This document shows, in pieces, positions 26,174-34,384 of a stretch of DNA of 64,000 nucleotides. The stretch comes from UBA2336 sp031395485 (GTDB lineage Bacteria > Bacteroidota > Bacteroidia > Cytophagales > Cyclobacteriaceae). Position 1 is the first letter of the stretch. The number at the start of each line of letters is the position of its first letter. Position numbers and translations under genes: made by a program. Where the stretch lies: contig JANNUS010000010.1 of the NCBI GenBank assembly GCA_031395485.1, forward strand, positions 1 to 64,000, read 5' to 3'. The notes beneath the pieces are model-generated. The model did not search any database and was not told the DNA's origin. It saw nothing but the letters and a program-made list of their open reading frames with translations.

Positions 26174-26181
26174 CAAAACTA
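26174..26181 (-). promoter_or_regulatory. -7 box 4 nt before the RND exporter ATG
   Basis: The minus strand reads TAGTTTTG, then AGCT, then ATG. With a normal distance from -7 box to start site, transcription would begin at or next to the A of the ATG, implying a leaderless transcript. Confidence 0.5.
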
Positions 26182-26203
26182 AGAATTTTTGGGTTTTATT
26201 AGC

Positions 26204-26267
26204 TGTCAGGCTGAGTTTATCGAAGCCTGTTCGTAGCATATCAGTTTTCTACAAGCTCAAACTGACA
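26204..26267. repeat. paired inverted REP-like elements (TGTCAG...CTGAG family)
   Basis: The left arm TGTCAGGCTGAGTTTATCG continues as AAGCCTG; the right arm, read on the minus strand, is TGTCAGTTTGAGCTTGTAG continuing as AAAACTG. Both share TGTCAGnnTGAG and an A-rich end, and they face each other around a short loop like a BIME. The same word occurs at 47613-47635 and 47973-47996. The element fills the gap between dgt and the RND gene; the dgt stop follows 3 bp later. Confidence 0.7.
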
Positions 26268-26269
26268 AT

Positions 26270-27598
26270 CTATGTAGCAACCCCCTTTATTTTCCTAAAT
26301 AAGCTGATGGCATGCTTGTCGGTAAGACCGGATACAAAATCAACAATATGCCTGACAAGGCCGTAGGTATTTGTAGGTTCTTGTTCAATGCTCCACCGTG
26401 TGTCCTCGGGTAGTAGTAAGGAGAGGTTAGCGTATTTCCGCGAGGTTCCTTTTTGTGCAATGTGCTGACCCGCCTGTAAAAATTCTTCCAGTAAACCGGG
26501 GAGGACCTCGTGGCCGGTGGCTTCAATTTCTACAACTTGTCGTGCCCGGTATATTTTCTCAATGGAGATCTTAATGATTTGACTCAAGGCATTCTTTGAA
26601 GGGCAATGATCAGCCAGTGCCCGATCGAATTTTCCTGTAAGGATTTCCTTTTCACTATCTAAAAACAGTGAGCAACACTCATCCATTAAATCGCCAATGG
26701 CCAACGCGCGTAGGTACCCAATTTTTTCCTGCTTACTAGTGAGAGATTGAAGCTTGCCCAGTTTGGATTTGCTTTTGGTAATGACGTTTTCAAAAAGCGT
26801 TTTTGCCTCCTCGTAACTCACTAACCCTAAACTGCAACCATCTTCAAAATCGATAATGCTGTAGCAGATATCATCAGCTGCTTCTACTAAAAAGGCCAAC
26901 GGATGGCGCCCGTAAATATTTTGTGAAACGTTTATCAACTCCAGCTGTTGAGCAACTTCATTGAAGATTGCTTTCTCTGATTCAAAGAATCCAAATTTCT
27001 TCTGACTGCGTTTTGATTTATCGCGTTTTGGGAAAAGTGAAGGGCACGGATATTTTGTAAAGGCACCGAGTGTAGCGAAACTCAGCTTTAATCCGTATTG
27101 ATTTTTATTCAAAATGCGAAAGCCTTGTGCATTGCCTTCGAACGTAATTAAATCGCTCCACTCAGATTCATTAACCTTTTCTTTGAACGATTGACCTGTG
27201 GGATGATGCAAAAAGAAATCGGAGATAGCATCTTCCCCCGCATGACCAAAAGGCGGATTCCCTAAATCGTGAGCAAGCGATGCGGCCGCCACGATGGCTC
27301 CAAAATCAAAAAGAGAAAAGTTGGAAGTAAGCTCCGGATGCCGTTGTAGAATCACTTCTCCTACACGCTTACCAAGGGTTCGGCCCACACTGGATACTTC
27401 CAAACTATGCGTTAACCGGGTATGAACAAAATCATGCTCGGGCAATGGATGAACCTGAGTTTTATCCTGGAGTTTACGGAACGGGTGAGAAAAAATGATG
27501 CGATCGTAATCCTGTTCAAACACACTGCGCGAGGGCTCAGCTGTTGGTTGTTGTTTTTGACCAATGCGTTGTGAAGAAAGAAGTTGTTGCCAATTCAT
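26270..27598 (-). CDS. dgt: deoxyguanosinetriphosphate triphosphohydrolase (dGTPase)
   Basis: A 442-residue HD-domain hydrolase that cleaves dGTP (or other dNTPs) to the nucleoside and triphosphate. The metal ligands show as FVHTRLTHSLEVS (H near 58), LAHDLGNPPFGHAGEDAI (HD near 108) and a later Asp in LAFLVEAADDICYSIID (near 233). DYDRIIFSHPFRKLQDKTQV is the conserved N-terminal block of bacterial dGTPases. The length fits the short 440-residue class. A TATTTTCG box lies 4 nt before the ATG. Confidence 0.94.
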   Translation of the reverse strand: MNWQQLLSSQRIGQKQQPTAEPSRSVFEQDYDRIIFSHPFRKLQDKTQVHPLPEHDFVHTRLTHSLEVSSVGRTLGKRVGEVILQRHPELTSNFSLFDFGAIVAAASLAHDLGNPPFGHAGEDAISDFFLHHPTGQSFKEKVNESEWSDLITFEGNAQGFRILNKNQYGLKLSFATLGAFTKYPCPSLFPKRDKSKRSQKKFGFFESEKAIFNEVAQQLELINVSQNIYGRHPLAFLVEAADDICYSIIDFEDGCSLGLVSYEEAKTLFENVITKSKSKLGKLQSLTSKQEKIGYLRALAIGDLMDECCSLFLDSEKEILTGKFDRALADHCPSKNALSQIIKISIEKIYRARQVVEIEATGHEVLPGLLEEFLQAGQHIAQKGTSRKYANLSLLLPEDTRWSIEQEPTNTYGLVRHIVDFVSGLTDKHAISLFRKIKGVAT

Positions 27599-27602
27599 GA
27601 GG

Positions 27603-27610
27603 CGAAAATA
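27603..27610 (-). promoter_or_regulatory. near-consensus -7 box 4 nt before dgt ATG
   Basis: The minus strand reads TATTTTCG then CCTC then ATG; one mismatch to TAnnTTTG. Placement repeats the 4-nt spacing seen at other genes in the window. Confidence 0.4.
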
Positions 27611-27612
27611 AA

Positions 27613-28353
27613 CTATCGGTATCGGGAAGTCAAAAGATCTTGTTGAAAGAGTGAAGCAAGACTTTGGTAAAGCTTTGGAGCGGCATTTTTAAAACCCTCG
27701 GGTCGTTCGAAAAAATTCTCCACAGCAACAGCAAAAAACTCCTCTTTATTCGTGAGTGCATACTTACGAAAGAAGTGCTCATCATCATTTTGCATTTTTA
27801 TCACCTCTTCTGTAGCGGCTTGTTCGTAGTATACTACTAAGGCAGGATTTAGCACGTTGTACTCTTGGTGCATTATCTTATTTTCGAGCCAGAGGGCGTG
27901 AGCAAACTCATGCAAGAGCAGGTTTAAGCCATCGTCATCGCGATTTAAACCCTCTACAATGCCGCGCCAGCTAAAGACAATTAACCGTAAACCGGGGTTT
28001 ACCTCGCCCTTATGAAGTTTGTTTGTTATGCGGGATTTATAATAATCAGGATAAAGAATAATTTTTTCAAAAAAGGTTAAGCTCTCTGAAGGCAGGTTGA
28101 GTACTAGCTGACTCGCCACACCAGAAATAATAGCCATCATTTCTTTGGTGATGTTTAATTCATTCCTCGGAATAAATTCAAAATATTCGTAATGATCTCG
28201 AACAAGGCGTAAGAAATTATTCTTTAATGATGGAGGAAGCTTAACAAAGTATGCAAGATTTTTTGTGAGGTGTCGTTCTAAGAAGGGCTTATAGTACAAG
28301 CGGAATTTTACTTCCTGATAACCGTTGTATAAAAGGTTAAATAGGAACTCCAA
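27613..28353 (-). CDS. mtfA: MtfA-family zinc metallopeptidase
   Basis: A 246-residue predicted cytosolic gluzincin-type peptidase. The active site LLLHEFAHALWLEN (HExxH at about residues 147-151) is followed about 35 residues later by YEQAATEEVIKM, where the third-ligand Glu is expected. FVKLPPSLKNNFLRLVRDHYEYF near the N-terminus is the MtfA hallmark region. In E. coli, MtfA binds the Mlc repressor and links to glucose uptake; no Mlc or PTS genes are visible here, so the role may differ. It starts 2 bp after the glyS stop and is likely co-transcribed with it. Confidence 0.85.
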   Translation of the reverse strand: MEFLFNLLYNGYQEVKFRLYYKPFLERHLTKNLAYFVKLPPSLKNNFLRLVRDHYEYFEFIPRNELNITKEMMAIISGVASQLVLNLPSESLTFFEKIILYPDYYKSRITNKLHKGEVNPGLRLIVFSWRGIVEGLNRDDDGLNLLLHEFAHALWLENKIMHQEYNVLNPALVVYYEQAATEEVIKMQNDDEHFFRKYALTNKEEFFAVAVENFFERPEGFKNAAPKLYQSLASLFQQDLLTSRYR

Positions 28354-28355
28354 AA

Positions 28356-29897
28356 TTAGTGGTTTCGTAAAAGATTATTAATAGAGCATACCTCAACAAG
28401 TTTAGATCGTAACTCACGAATGTTTACACGCTCTTGCTTCATAGTATCGCGCTCACGAATGGTTACGGTATTATCTTCCAAGGTTTGGTGATCGATGGTA
28501 ATACAATAGGGAGTTCCAATAGCATCCTGTCTTCTGTAGCGTTTTCCGATGGCATCCTTTTCTTCATAGAAACAGCGCAGGTCAAACTTCAATTCATTCA
28601 TGATTTCCATCGCTTTTTCAGGCAGCCCGTCCTTCTTCATCAAGGGTAGAATCGCAACTTTTATTGGAGCTAAGGGTATTGGAATTCGCAATACAACACG
28701 GTCGCTACCGTCTTCCAGCTTTTCTTCTTTGTATGAACTCGCCAGTATGGAAAGAAACATTCTGTCTAATCCAACCGAAGTCTCGACTACATACGGAATA
28801 AAGTTCTGGTTATCTTCCGAATCGAAATACTGAAGTTTTTTCCCTGAGAATTTTTCGTGACTTTTTAAATCGAAATCAGTACGGGAGTGAATGCCTTCTA
28901 ATTCTTTAAAGCCCATGGGGAAGTTAAATTGAATATCAGCAGCAGCGTTAGCGTAATGAGCAAGATTCAAATGGTCGTGGAATCTGTAGTTCGCTTTTCC
29001 AAGCCCTAGTGCTAGATGCCATTTCATTCGCTTCTCTTTCCAGTATTCATACCACTTCATTTCTTCTCCTGGCTTCACAAAAAATTGCATTTCCATCTGT
29101 TCAAACTCACGCATTCTAAAAATGAACTGGCGAGCAACAATTTCATTTCGGAAAGCTTTACCAATTTGCGCAATCCCGAAAGGAATTTTCATCCGTCCAG
29201 TTTTTTGAACATTTAGAAAATTCACAAAAATACCTTGCGCAGTCTCTGGCCTTAAATAAATTTTATTGGTGTCTTCCGCAAGCGAGCCCATCTCTGTAGA
29301 AAACATCAGGTTGAACTGACGCACATCGGTCCAGTTTTTTGTTCCCGAAACAGGGTCGGCAATATCGAGGTCAATAATTAATTGTTTCAGCGCATCCATA
29401 TCGGATGCATTCATGGCATCTTTAAGCCGCCCATTGGTTTCATCAATTTTCTTCTGGTACTCAACCACACGCGGATTTGTGCTCATAAACATGGCACGGT
29501 CGAAATTCTCGAAACGTTTTGCAGCCTTCTCTACTTCTTTTTCAATTTTCTCTTCAAGTTTGGCAATAGCATCTTCCACTAATACATCGGCACGATAGCG
29601 CTTCTTGGAATCTTTGTTGTCGATCATCGGATCGTTGAAGGCGTCTACATGTCCGGAGGCTTTCCAAATGGTGGGATGCATAAAAATGGCGGAATCAATA
29701 CCTACGATATTTTCGTGCAGCATGGTCATGAACTTCCACCAGTATTCTTTGATGTTGTTTTTTAGCTCAACACCGTTTTGCCCGTAATCATAGACAGCAC
29801 TGAGCCCATCATAAATTTCGCTACTCTGAAAAACAAACCCATACTCTTTCGCATGGGAGATTACATTCTTTAAAAGATTATCCTCTTGGTTCGCCAT
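28356..29897 (-). CDS. glyS: glycine--tRNA ligase (single-chain alpha2 type)
   Basis: A 513-residue class II synthetase of the eukaryote/archaea-like homodimeric type, not the bacterial alpha2-beta2 type. The start is MANQEDNLL at 29897; an in-frame ATG nine bases earlier lies too close to the -7 box. Motif 2 is FRNEIVARQFIFRMREFEQME (quoted in part) near residue 240, and motif 3 is SVGLDRMFLSIL near 385. The C-terminal anticodon-binding domain begins near 420 (PIKVAILPLMKK). An insertion of about 90 coiled-coil residues (about 80-170) is usual in the family. It is followed directly by the mtfA-like gene. Confidence 0.96.
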   Translation of the reverse strand: MANQEDNLLKNVISHAKEYGFVFQSSEIYDGLSAVYDYGQNGVELKNNIKEYWWKFMTMLHENIVGIDSAIFMHPTIWKASGHVDAFNDPMIDNKDSKKRYRADVLVEDAIAKLEEKIEKEVEKAAKRFENFDRAMFMSTNPRVVEYQKKIDETNGRLKDAMNASDMDALKQLIIDLDIADPVSGTKNWTDVRQFNLMFSTEMGSLAEDTNKIYLRPETAQGIFVNFLNVQKTGRMKIPFGIAQIGKAFRNEIVARQFIFRMREFEQMEMQFFVKPGEEMKWYEYWKEKRMKWHLALGLGKANYRFHDHLNLAHYANAAADIQFNFPMGFKELEGIHSRTDFDLKSHEKFSGKKLQYFDSEDNQNFIPYVVETSVGLDRMFLSILASSYKEEKLEDGSDRVVLRIPIPLAPIKVAILPLMKKDGLPEKAMEIMNELKFDLRCFYEEKDAIGKRYRRQDAIGTPYCITIDHQTLEDNTVTIRERDTMKQERVNIRELRSKLVEVCSINNLLRNH

Positions 29898-29903
29898 AAG
29901 GCG

Positions 29904-29911
29904 CAAAGATA
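29904..29911 (-). promoter_or_regulatory. -7 box just upstream of glyS
   Basis: The minus strand reads TATCTTTG, six bases before the ATG (CGCCTT between). The very short distance predicts a leaderless or near-leaderless mRNA. Confidence 0.5.
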
Positions 29912-29960
29912 ATTTTTAGCTGCTAGTGTTGGGCAGTTAGGTGGCTTTTTTTATTCGTTA

Positions 29961-31244
29961 CTACCGGGGTAGCTTAATGATAAAGGTGCTTCCCATGCTT
30001 GGTACAGACTGCAATTGTATGGTACCAGAGAGTTTAGCGATAGTTTCTTTAACAATGTACAAGCCCAAGCCCGAGCCTTGTGAGGTTTCATTGGCGCGGA
30101 AGAACATGTCAAAAATTTTGCTGTGGTACTCGAGCTCAATTCCCTGACCATTGTCTTCAATGTGAAGCGAAAATGACTCACTTGTTTGTTGACACGAAAG
30201 CTGAATGTATTGATTTTCCTTTCGATGATCGTGGTACCGTATGGCGTTAGATAAAAGATTAGAAAGAACAGTTTGTAAGCGGGTAGAGTCTGACTGCACA
30301 ACAAAATTTTCGGGAATTGAAATGGCAAAATTTATTCCCTCCGCTCCAGCGGTGTATCGTAACGATTCCCATACTTCCCTTGCCAGATCGTAAAGATTTA
30401 TTTTACTGACGGTAATTTGCAGACGATTATTTCGAGAGTAATCCGTAATATCTTTAATAAAGCTGTCGAGCGAATTTACGCGTTTTTTCATCATGCCGAG
30501 ATATTGTTTAATCTCGTCCATGTTATCGGTTCTGTTGCTTATCGCGATAAGCCCAAGCACAGAAGCAAGCGGAGCCCGAAGGTCATGTGATGTACTGTAT
30601 ACAAACCGGTCAAGTTCTTCATTCGACTTGGTTAACATTTTATTACTATTGACAAGTTCGCGTGCATTATGATGATTCACACTGATCAATAAATAAATAG
30701 CAAGTATGGATGTAGGTAGTGCTATGGCGAAATTGATTATTAAATTGACTAACAATTCTTCTTCATTGTATAACCTTTTCGGAAGTATTGAAAAATCACT
30801 GAGGTAAGCAGCAATAAATAAAATATAGGTTATGCAAGCGAAGTTCACTGCGATAACTCGCTGCTTGTAATTAAAAACCGCAAAAGATCCTAACGCGACT
30901 GGTATAAAGAGCAAGGCGGATCCTGTGTTAGGAGATTCGCTGGATGCGAATAAATAAACGACCACATTAAGCGTAGGAAACAGAAAGTAGTTTGCTACAC
31001 AGTGATTTCCTTTTCGATGCAGGTAAATTGTTGCAGCCAGCATAAAAAGGGTTATCGCATAGGCAGGAATGGTTTGATAAATTCCCCAACCAATATCTAT
31101 TAGTAGGTATACAAGGCAGAGCGCCATGGCTAACAAAGCGTATTGACCAGATAGAATTACCTGGCGGTATTCAGTCCACGAGTCGATATACGTGTTTTTA
31201 CCAATAATAAGGTCACGAACAGTCTTTTTCAACGAGATAATCAT
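29961..31244 (-). CDS. membrane sensor histidine kinase
   Basis: A 427-residue protein starting at the ATG at 31244 (MIISLKKTV); the frame is open to 31310 but a -7 box directly precedes 31244. Six hydrophobic helices (about 34-195) form an integral sensor without a large periplasmic loop. A short coiled coil leads to the HisKA box YSTSHDLRAPLASV with the phospho-accepting His at residue 220. The ATPase domain shows LSNAIRYHDH (N box), IEDNGQGIE (G1), IFDMFFRAN (F box) and GSGLGLYIV (G2). No response regulator is adjacent, so it is an orphan here. It is transcribed divergently from the Usp gene. Confidence 0.93.
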   Translation of the reverse strand: MIISLKKTVRDLIIGKNTYIDSWTEYRQVILSGQYALLAMALCLVYLLIDIGWGIYQTIPAYAITLFMLAATIYLHRKGNHCVANYFLFPTLNVVVYLFASSESPNTGSALLFIPVALGSFAVFNYKQRVIAVNFACITYILFIAAYLSDFSILPKRLYNEEELLVNLIINFAIALPTSILAIYLLISVNHHNARELVNSNKMLTKSNEELDRFVYSTSHDLRAPLASVLGLIAISNRTDNMDEIKQYLGMMKKRVNSLDSFIKDITDYSRNNRLQITVSKINLYDLAREVWESLRYTAGAEGINFAISIPENFVVQSDSTRLQTVLSNLLSNAIRYHDHRKENQYIQLSCQQTSESFSLHIEDNGQGIELEYHSKIFDMFFRANETSQGSGLGLYIVKETIAKLSGTIQLQSVPSMGSTFIIKLPR

Positions 31245-31248
31245 GAGG

Positions 31249-31256
31249 CAAAGGTA
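31249..31256 (-). promoter_or_regulatory. -7 box 4 nt before the histidine kinase ATG
   Basis: The minus strand reads TACCTTTG then CCTC then ATG. It matches TAnnTTTG exactly and predicts a leaderless transcript starting at 31244. Confidence 0.5.
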
Positions 31257-31375
31257 TTTTATGGGGCTCATTGAAAATATCCCATATTTAATAGGATATA
31301 GTTGATGCAAGTTTTAGGGGAAGTTTGAACGATATAGGAAGACATAGTAACAAAAAAGGCCTATTTTGTTCCGAA

Positions 31376-32248
31376 ATGAGTATTGTATTCAAAAGAATTG
31401 GGTTAGCAATTGCCTTTTCGCCAACACTGGAAGCACTTTTATGTGAGGCTTTGCGTTTGAAGCAACATTGGAAATCAGAGTTGGTTCTAATCCATGTTGG
31501 TGAAGCAAATGCCGATGCGGCCACTACGTTAAACAAGTTGCTAGCCAAGGTGGGTATTGAACAAAAGGATGTAACTATCCGGTGGGAACACGGTGAGCCT
31601 GCCAAACGCGTTATTTCAGTTTGCCGAGAGGAAAAAGTGGATTTAATTATTGCGGGGGCACTGAAAAAGGAAAACCTTTTCAAATACTATTTGGGAACAA
31701 TTGCCCGGAAAATTTTAAGAAAAGCAGAGTGTTCTGTGCTGTTGCTTTTAAACCCTTCAATGGATCCTAAGCCGCTCCAAAGTATTGTAGTAAATGCAGA
31801 AGATAGCCCCTATGTAGAGCAGGCATTGGAAATAGCCTGTGAATTAGGTAAAACAGAAAAGTCGAACTGGCTGCATGTGGTTAGGGAAATTAAACTTTAT
31901 GGACTTACCATGTCAGCTGCAGACCAGCGTTCAGAAGAAGAGTATACACAATTGAGAACGGATTTAGTGTCAACAGAAATTGATAACGTGCAGAAGATGT
32001 TGAATAGAATTCCGCACGAGGGGCTTAAAGTGAATATTAAAATACTCTCCGGAAAATCTGGTTTTGAATTAGCACAGTTTGCTATCCGTAAGCATGCTGA
32101 CTTATTAATACTGGGGGCTCCGCAACGAAAGTTTTCATTTTTCGATCGCGTGTTTCCGCACGATCAGGAATATATTTTTGCCGAGTTGCCCTGCAGCTTG
32201 TTAATTATCAACGCTAAAAATCATAGAAAGGAGGCGCTGCGTGGTTAG
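31376..32248 (+). CDS. tandem universal stress protein (two UspA domains)
   Basis: A 290-residue cytosolic protein from the ATG at 31376 (MSIVFKRIGLAIAFSP); an upstream TTG at 31325 adds residues without homology. Domain 1 spans about 1-135 and ends with the phosphate-loop region GALKKENLFKYYLGTIARKI; domain 2 spans about 138-285 with GAPQRKFSFFDRVFP in the equivalent place. Neither matches the ideal GxxGx9GS ATP loop. The stop overlaps the start of the antiporter gene by 8 bp, so the two are coupled; Usp domains often sit with Kef/Nap-type exchangers and may sense nucleotide or stress to gate them. Confidence 0.88.
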   Translation: MSIVFKRIGLAIAFSPTLEALLCEALRLKQHWKSELVLIHVGEANADAATTLNKLLAKVGIEQKDVTIRWEHGEPAKRVISVCREEKVDLIIAGALKKENLFKYYLGTIARKILRKAECSVLLLLNPSMDPKPLQSIVVNAEDSPYVEQALEIACELGKTEKSNWLHVVREIKLYGLTMSAADQRSEEEYTQLRTDLVSTEIDNVQKMLNRIPHEGLKVNIKILSGKSGFELAQFAIRKHADLLILGAPQRKFSFFDRVFPHDQEYIFAELPCSLLIINAKNHRKEALRG

Positions 32249-33482
32249 GCTTGGTCACAGTGATGTAGTACAGTTGTTAGTACAGCTTGGTGTGATGTTA
32301 ATCATGGGCAGAATTTTTGCCGAGATTGCCCGAAAGTTTAAACAACCCGCAGTAGTAGGAGAGATCATCGCGGGTTTATTGTTAGGGCCAACCATCCTTG
32401 GCATGATTGAGCCTGCGTGGTTTGAAGCACTTTTTCCAACAACAAGCGGTTCGGGAATTGTGTTATCGGGCATGGTACAAGTGGCCGTTGTCATGTTGCT
32501 ATTTATTGCGGGGTTGGAAGTTGATCTGCATATTGTATGGCAACAGGGGAGGCAAGCGATCTCCACCAGTTTTTTTGGATTGATTATTCCTTTTTTAATC
32601 GGATTTACATTCCCGTATTTTTTTCCGGAATTCTTTGGGATAGCGGATACGCATGCGCGACTAACCTTCGCTTTATTCATGGGAACTGCTATGGCTATTT
32701 CTGCGCTGCCGGTGATCGTACGCATACTGATGGATTTAAATATGTTCAAATCAAAAATGGGCATGTTGGTGGTGGCATCGGCCATGGTGGATGATGTGAT
32801 TGGATGGATGATTTTTTCGGTGATACTTAGCATGATTGGAAAGGGAAGTGACATGCCTATTTGGAATACGATACTGCTAACGTTTTGCTTTGCAGCATTC
32901 ATGCTTACGATAGGAAGGGGTTTATTGAACCGTGCGTTGCCATGGGTTAATCGCAAACTTGCCTGGCCGGGTGGAGTACTCTCAATTTCTCTGGCGCTTT
33001 GTTTTTTAGGCGCGGCCTTTACCGAGTATATTGGTATTCATGCAATTTTTGGAGCGTTCATTATTGGTGTAGCCCTTGGCGACTCCGAACATTTTTCGGA
33101 ACGCGCGAAAGAAATCGTGCATCAGTTTATCAATAATATTTTCGCCCCTTTATTTTTTGTGTCTATTGGTTTGCGTGTAAACTTCTTCACGAACTTTGAT
33201 TTAGCGCTTACCTTAATCATCATCTTCATTGCCTTTGCCGGGAAAATTGTAGGTGCTGGATTGGGAACTCGACTTGGTGGATTTAGCTGGAAGGAATCAC
33301 TGGCAGCAGGCTTTGGTATGAATGCCCGAGGCGCAATGGAAATTATTCTGGGCCTGATTGCGCTGGAAAATGGATTGATCAACGAAAAAGTATTCGTGTC
33401 ATTGGTGATCATGGCTATTGTAACGAGCATGACCAGCGGGCCGTTAATGAAGTGGAGTTTGAATCGTAAATGGAAGGATTAA
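32241..33482 (+). CDS. monovalent cation:proton antiporter (CPA2, Kef/NapA type)
   Basis: A 413-residue membrane protein with about 12-13 helices, starting at GTG inside the end of the Usp gene. The N-terminal QPAVVGEIIAGLLLGPTILG is the CPA2 signature. The ion-binding motif shows as ASAMVDDVIGWMIFS (adjacent aspartates near residue 175), and a late helix holds GFGMNARGAMEIILGLIALE, conserved in Kef/GerN/NapA proteins. There is no cytosolic RCK/TrkA domain, so the Usp protein encoded upstream is a candidate regulator. Its stop overlaps the convergent mazG stop through the shared TTAA. Confidence 0.93.
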   Translation: MVRLGHSDVVQLLVQLGVMLIMGRIFAEIARKFKQPAVVGEIIAGLLLGPTILGMIEPAWFEALFPTTSGSGIVLSGMVQVAVVMLLFIAGLEVDLHIVWQQGRQAISTSFFGLIIPFLIGFTFPYFFPEFFGIADTHARLTFALFMGTAMAISALPVIVRILMDLNMFKSKMGMLVVASAMVDDVIGWMIFSVILSMIGKGSDMPIWNTILLTFCFAAFMLTIGRGLLNRALPWVNRKLAWPGGVLSISLALCFLGAAFTEYIGIHAIFGAFIIGVALGDSEHFSERAKEIVHQFINNIFAPLFFVSIGLRVNFFTNFDLALTLIIIFIAFAGKIVGAGLGTRLGGFSWKESLAAGFGMNARGAMEIILGLIALENGLINEKVFVSLVIMAIVTSMTSGPLMKWSLNRKWKD

Positions 33483-34291
33483 ATTGACTTCGCCCTGTTC
33501 CAGTACACATCCATTTCTTCCAATGTCATCTCACCCATCTGCTTCCCGTCTTTGGCGGATTCTGTTTCGAGGTATTGAAAGCGCTTGACAAATTTTTTAT
33601 TTGTGCGTTCCAGCGCTTCTTCCGGATCGATGTTAATGAAGCGAGCATAATTAACAAGCGAGAACAACAGGTCGCCAAACTCAGCCATGGCTTTTTCGTG
33701 ATTGATGACTTCCGCAGAGGCCGCATTGAACTCGGCTTTAAACTCCTGCATTTCTTCTTCTACTTTTTCCCAAACCTGTTCTTTTTTCTCCCAGTCAAAG
33801 CCAACGCCTCGTGCTTTGTCTTGTATCCGGATTGCTTTTACCAACGCGGGCAATGATTTAGGCACACCTTCCAACACGGATTTATTTCCGGTTCGTAGTT
33901 TTATCTTTTCCCAATTTTCCTTTACCGTTTTTTCATCAGAAGCTTCCACATCGCCATACACGTGGGGATGTCGTTCAATAAGTTTATCACAAATACTGTT
34001 TAGCACATCCGCCACATTGAAAGCATTCTTTTCCTCAGCGATGCGAGCGTAAAAAACATTGTGCAGCATTAAATCGCCCAATTCTTTCTTGACCTCGTTC
34101 AGGTTGCCATCTATAATAGAGTCTGATAGTTCATATGTTTCTTCAATGGTTAAATGACGCAGACTTTCCAGTGTTTGTTTTTTATCCCACGGACAATTTT
34201 CCCGCAACTCATTCATAATGGTGAGTAGACGATCGAAGGCTTTTAGTTTTTCTTCGCGGTGAAGATCAGGTGCTGAAATGGGTTTCTTCAT
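33479..34291 (-). CDS. mazG: nucleoside triphosphate pyrophosphohydrolase
   Basis: A 270-residue all-alpha NTP pyrophosphatase that removes non-canonical NTPs and can lower ppGpp under stress. Two MazG domains are present: the N-terminal EENCPWD-type block RENCPWDKKQTLESLRHLTI leading to EETYEL (metal-binding Glu) near 50, with ELGDLMLH near 75; the second has EEMQEFKAE and AEFGDLLFSLVNYAR. A start at 34291 (MKKPIS) is preferred because a TACCTTCG box lies between it and the alternative ATG at 34336. It converges with the antiporter gene with a 4-bp overlap. Confidence 0.94.
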   Translation of the reverse strand: MKKPISAPDLHREEKLKAFDRLLTIMNELRENCPWDKKQTLESLRHLTIEETYELSDSIIDGNLNEVKKELGDLMLHNVFYARIAEEKNAFNVADVLNSICDKLIERHPHVYGDVEASDEKTVKENWEKIKLRTGNKSVLEGVPKSLPALVKAIRIQDKARGVGFDWEKKEQVWEKVEEEMQEFKAEFNAASAEVINHEKAMAEFGDLLFSLVNYARFINIDPEEALERTNKKFVKRFQYLETESAKDGKQMGEMTLEEMDVYWNRAKSI

Positions 34292-34314
34292 AGTAAAAGG
34301 ACAGAATTCATCTG

Positions 34315-34322
34315 CGAAGGTA
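34315..34322 (-). promoter_or_regulatory. possible -7 box for mazG
   Basis: The minus strand reads TACCTTCG, one mismatch from TAnnTTTG, 23 nt before the ATG at 34291. It supports the shorter mazG start. Confidence 0.35.
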
Positions 34323-34348
34323 AGGGTAATACTCATTCCTGAATTCTT

Positions 34349-34356
34349 TATCTTTG
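34349..34356 (+). promoter_or_regulatory. -7 box for the glmM operon
   Basis: TATCTTTG followed by C, 28 nt before the GTG start of glmM. Exact match to the -7 consensus; no -33 TTG at 19-21 nt. Confidence 0.5.
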
Positions 34357-34384
34357 CAGCCGATCTACGCTTAAAAAGTAATTT

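Noticed and set aside
32255..32956. Long minus-strand frame of 233 codons opposite the antiporter
   Set aside because: It mirrors the antiporter coding frame, has a low-complexity Met/Ile/Thr-rich composition, and the plus-strand protein has clear family motifs.
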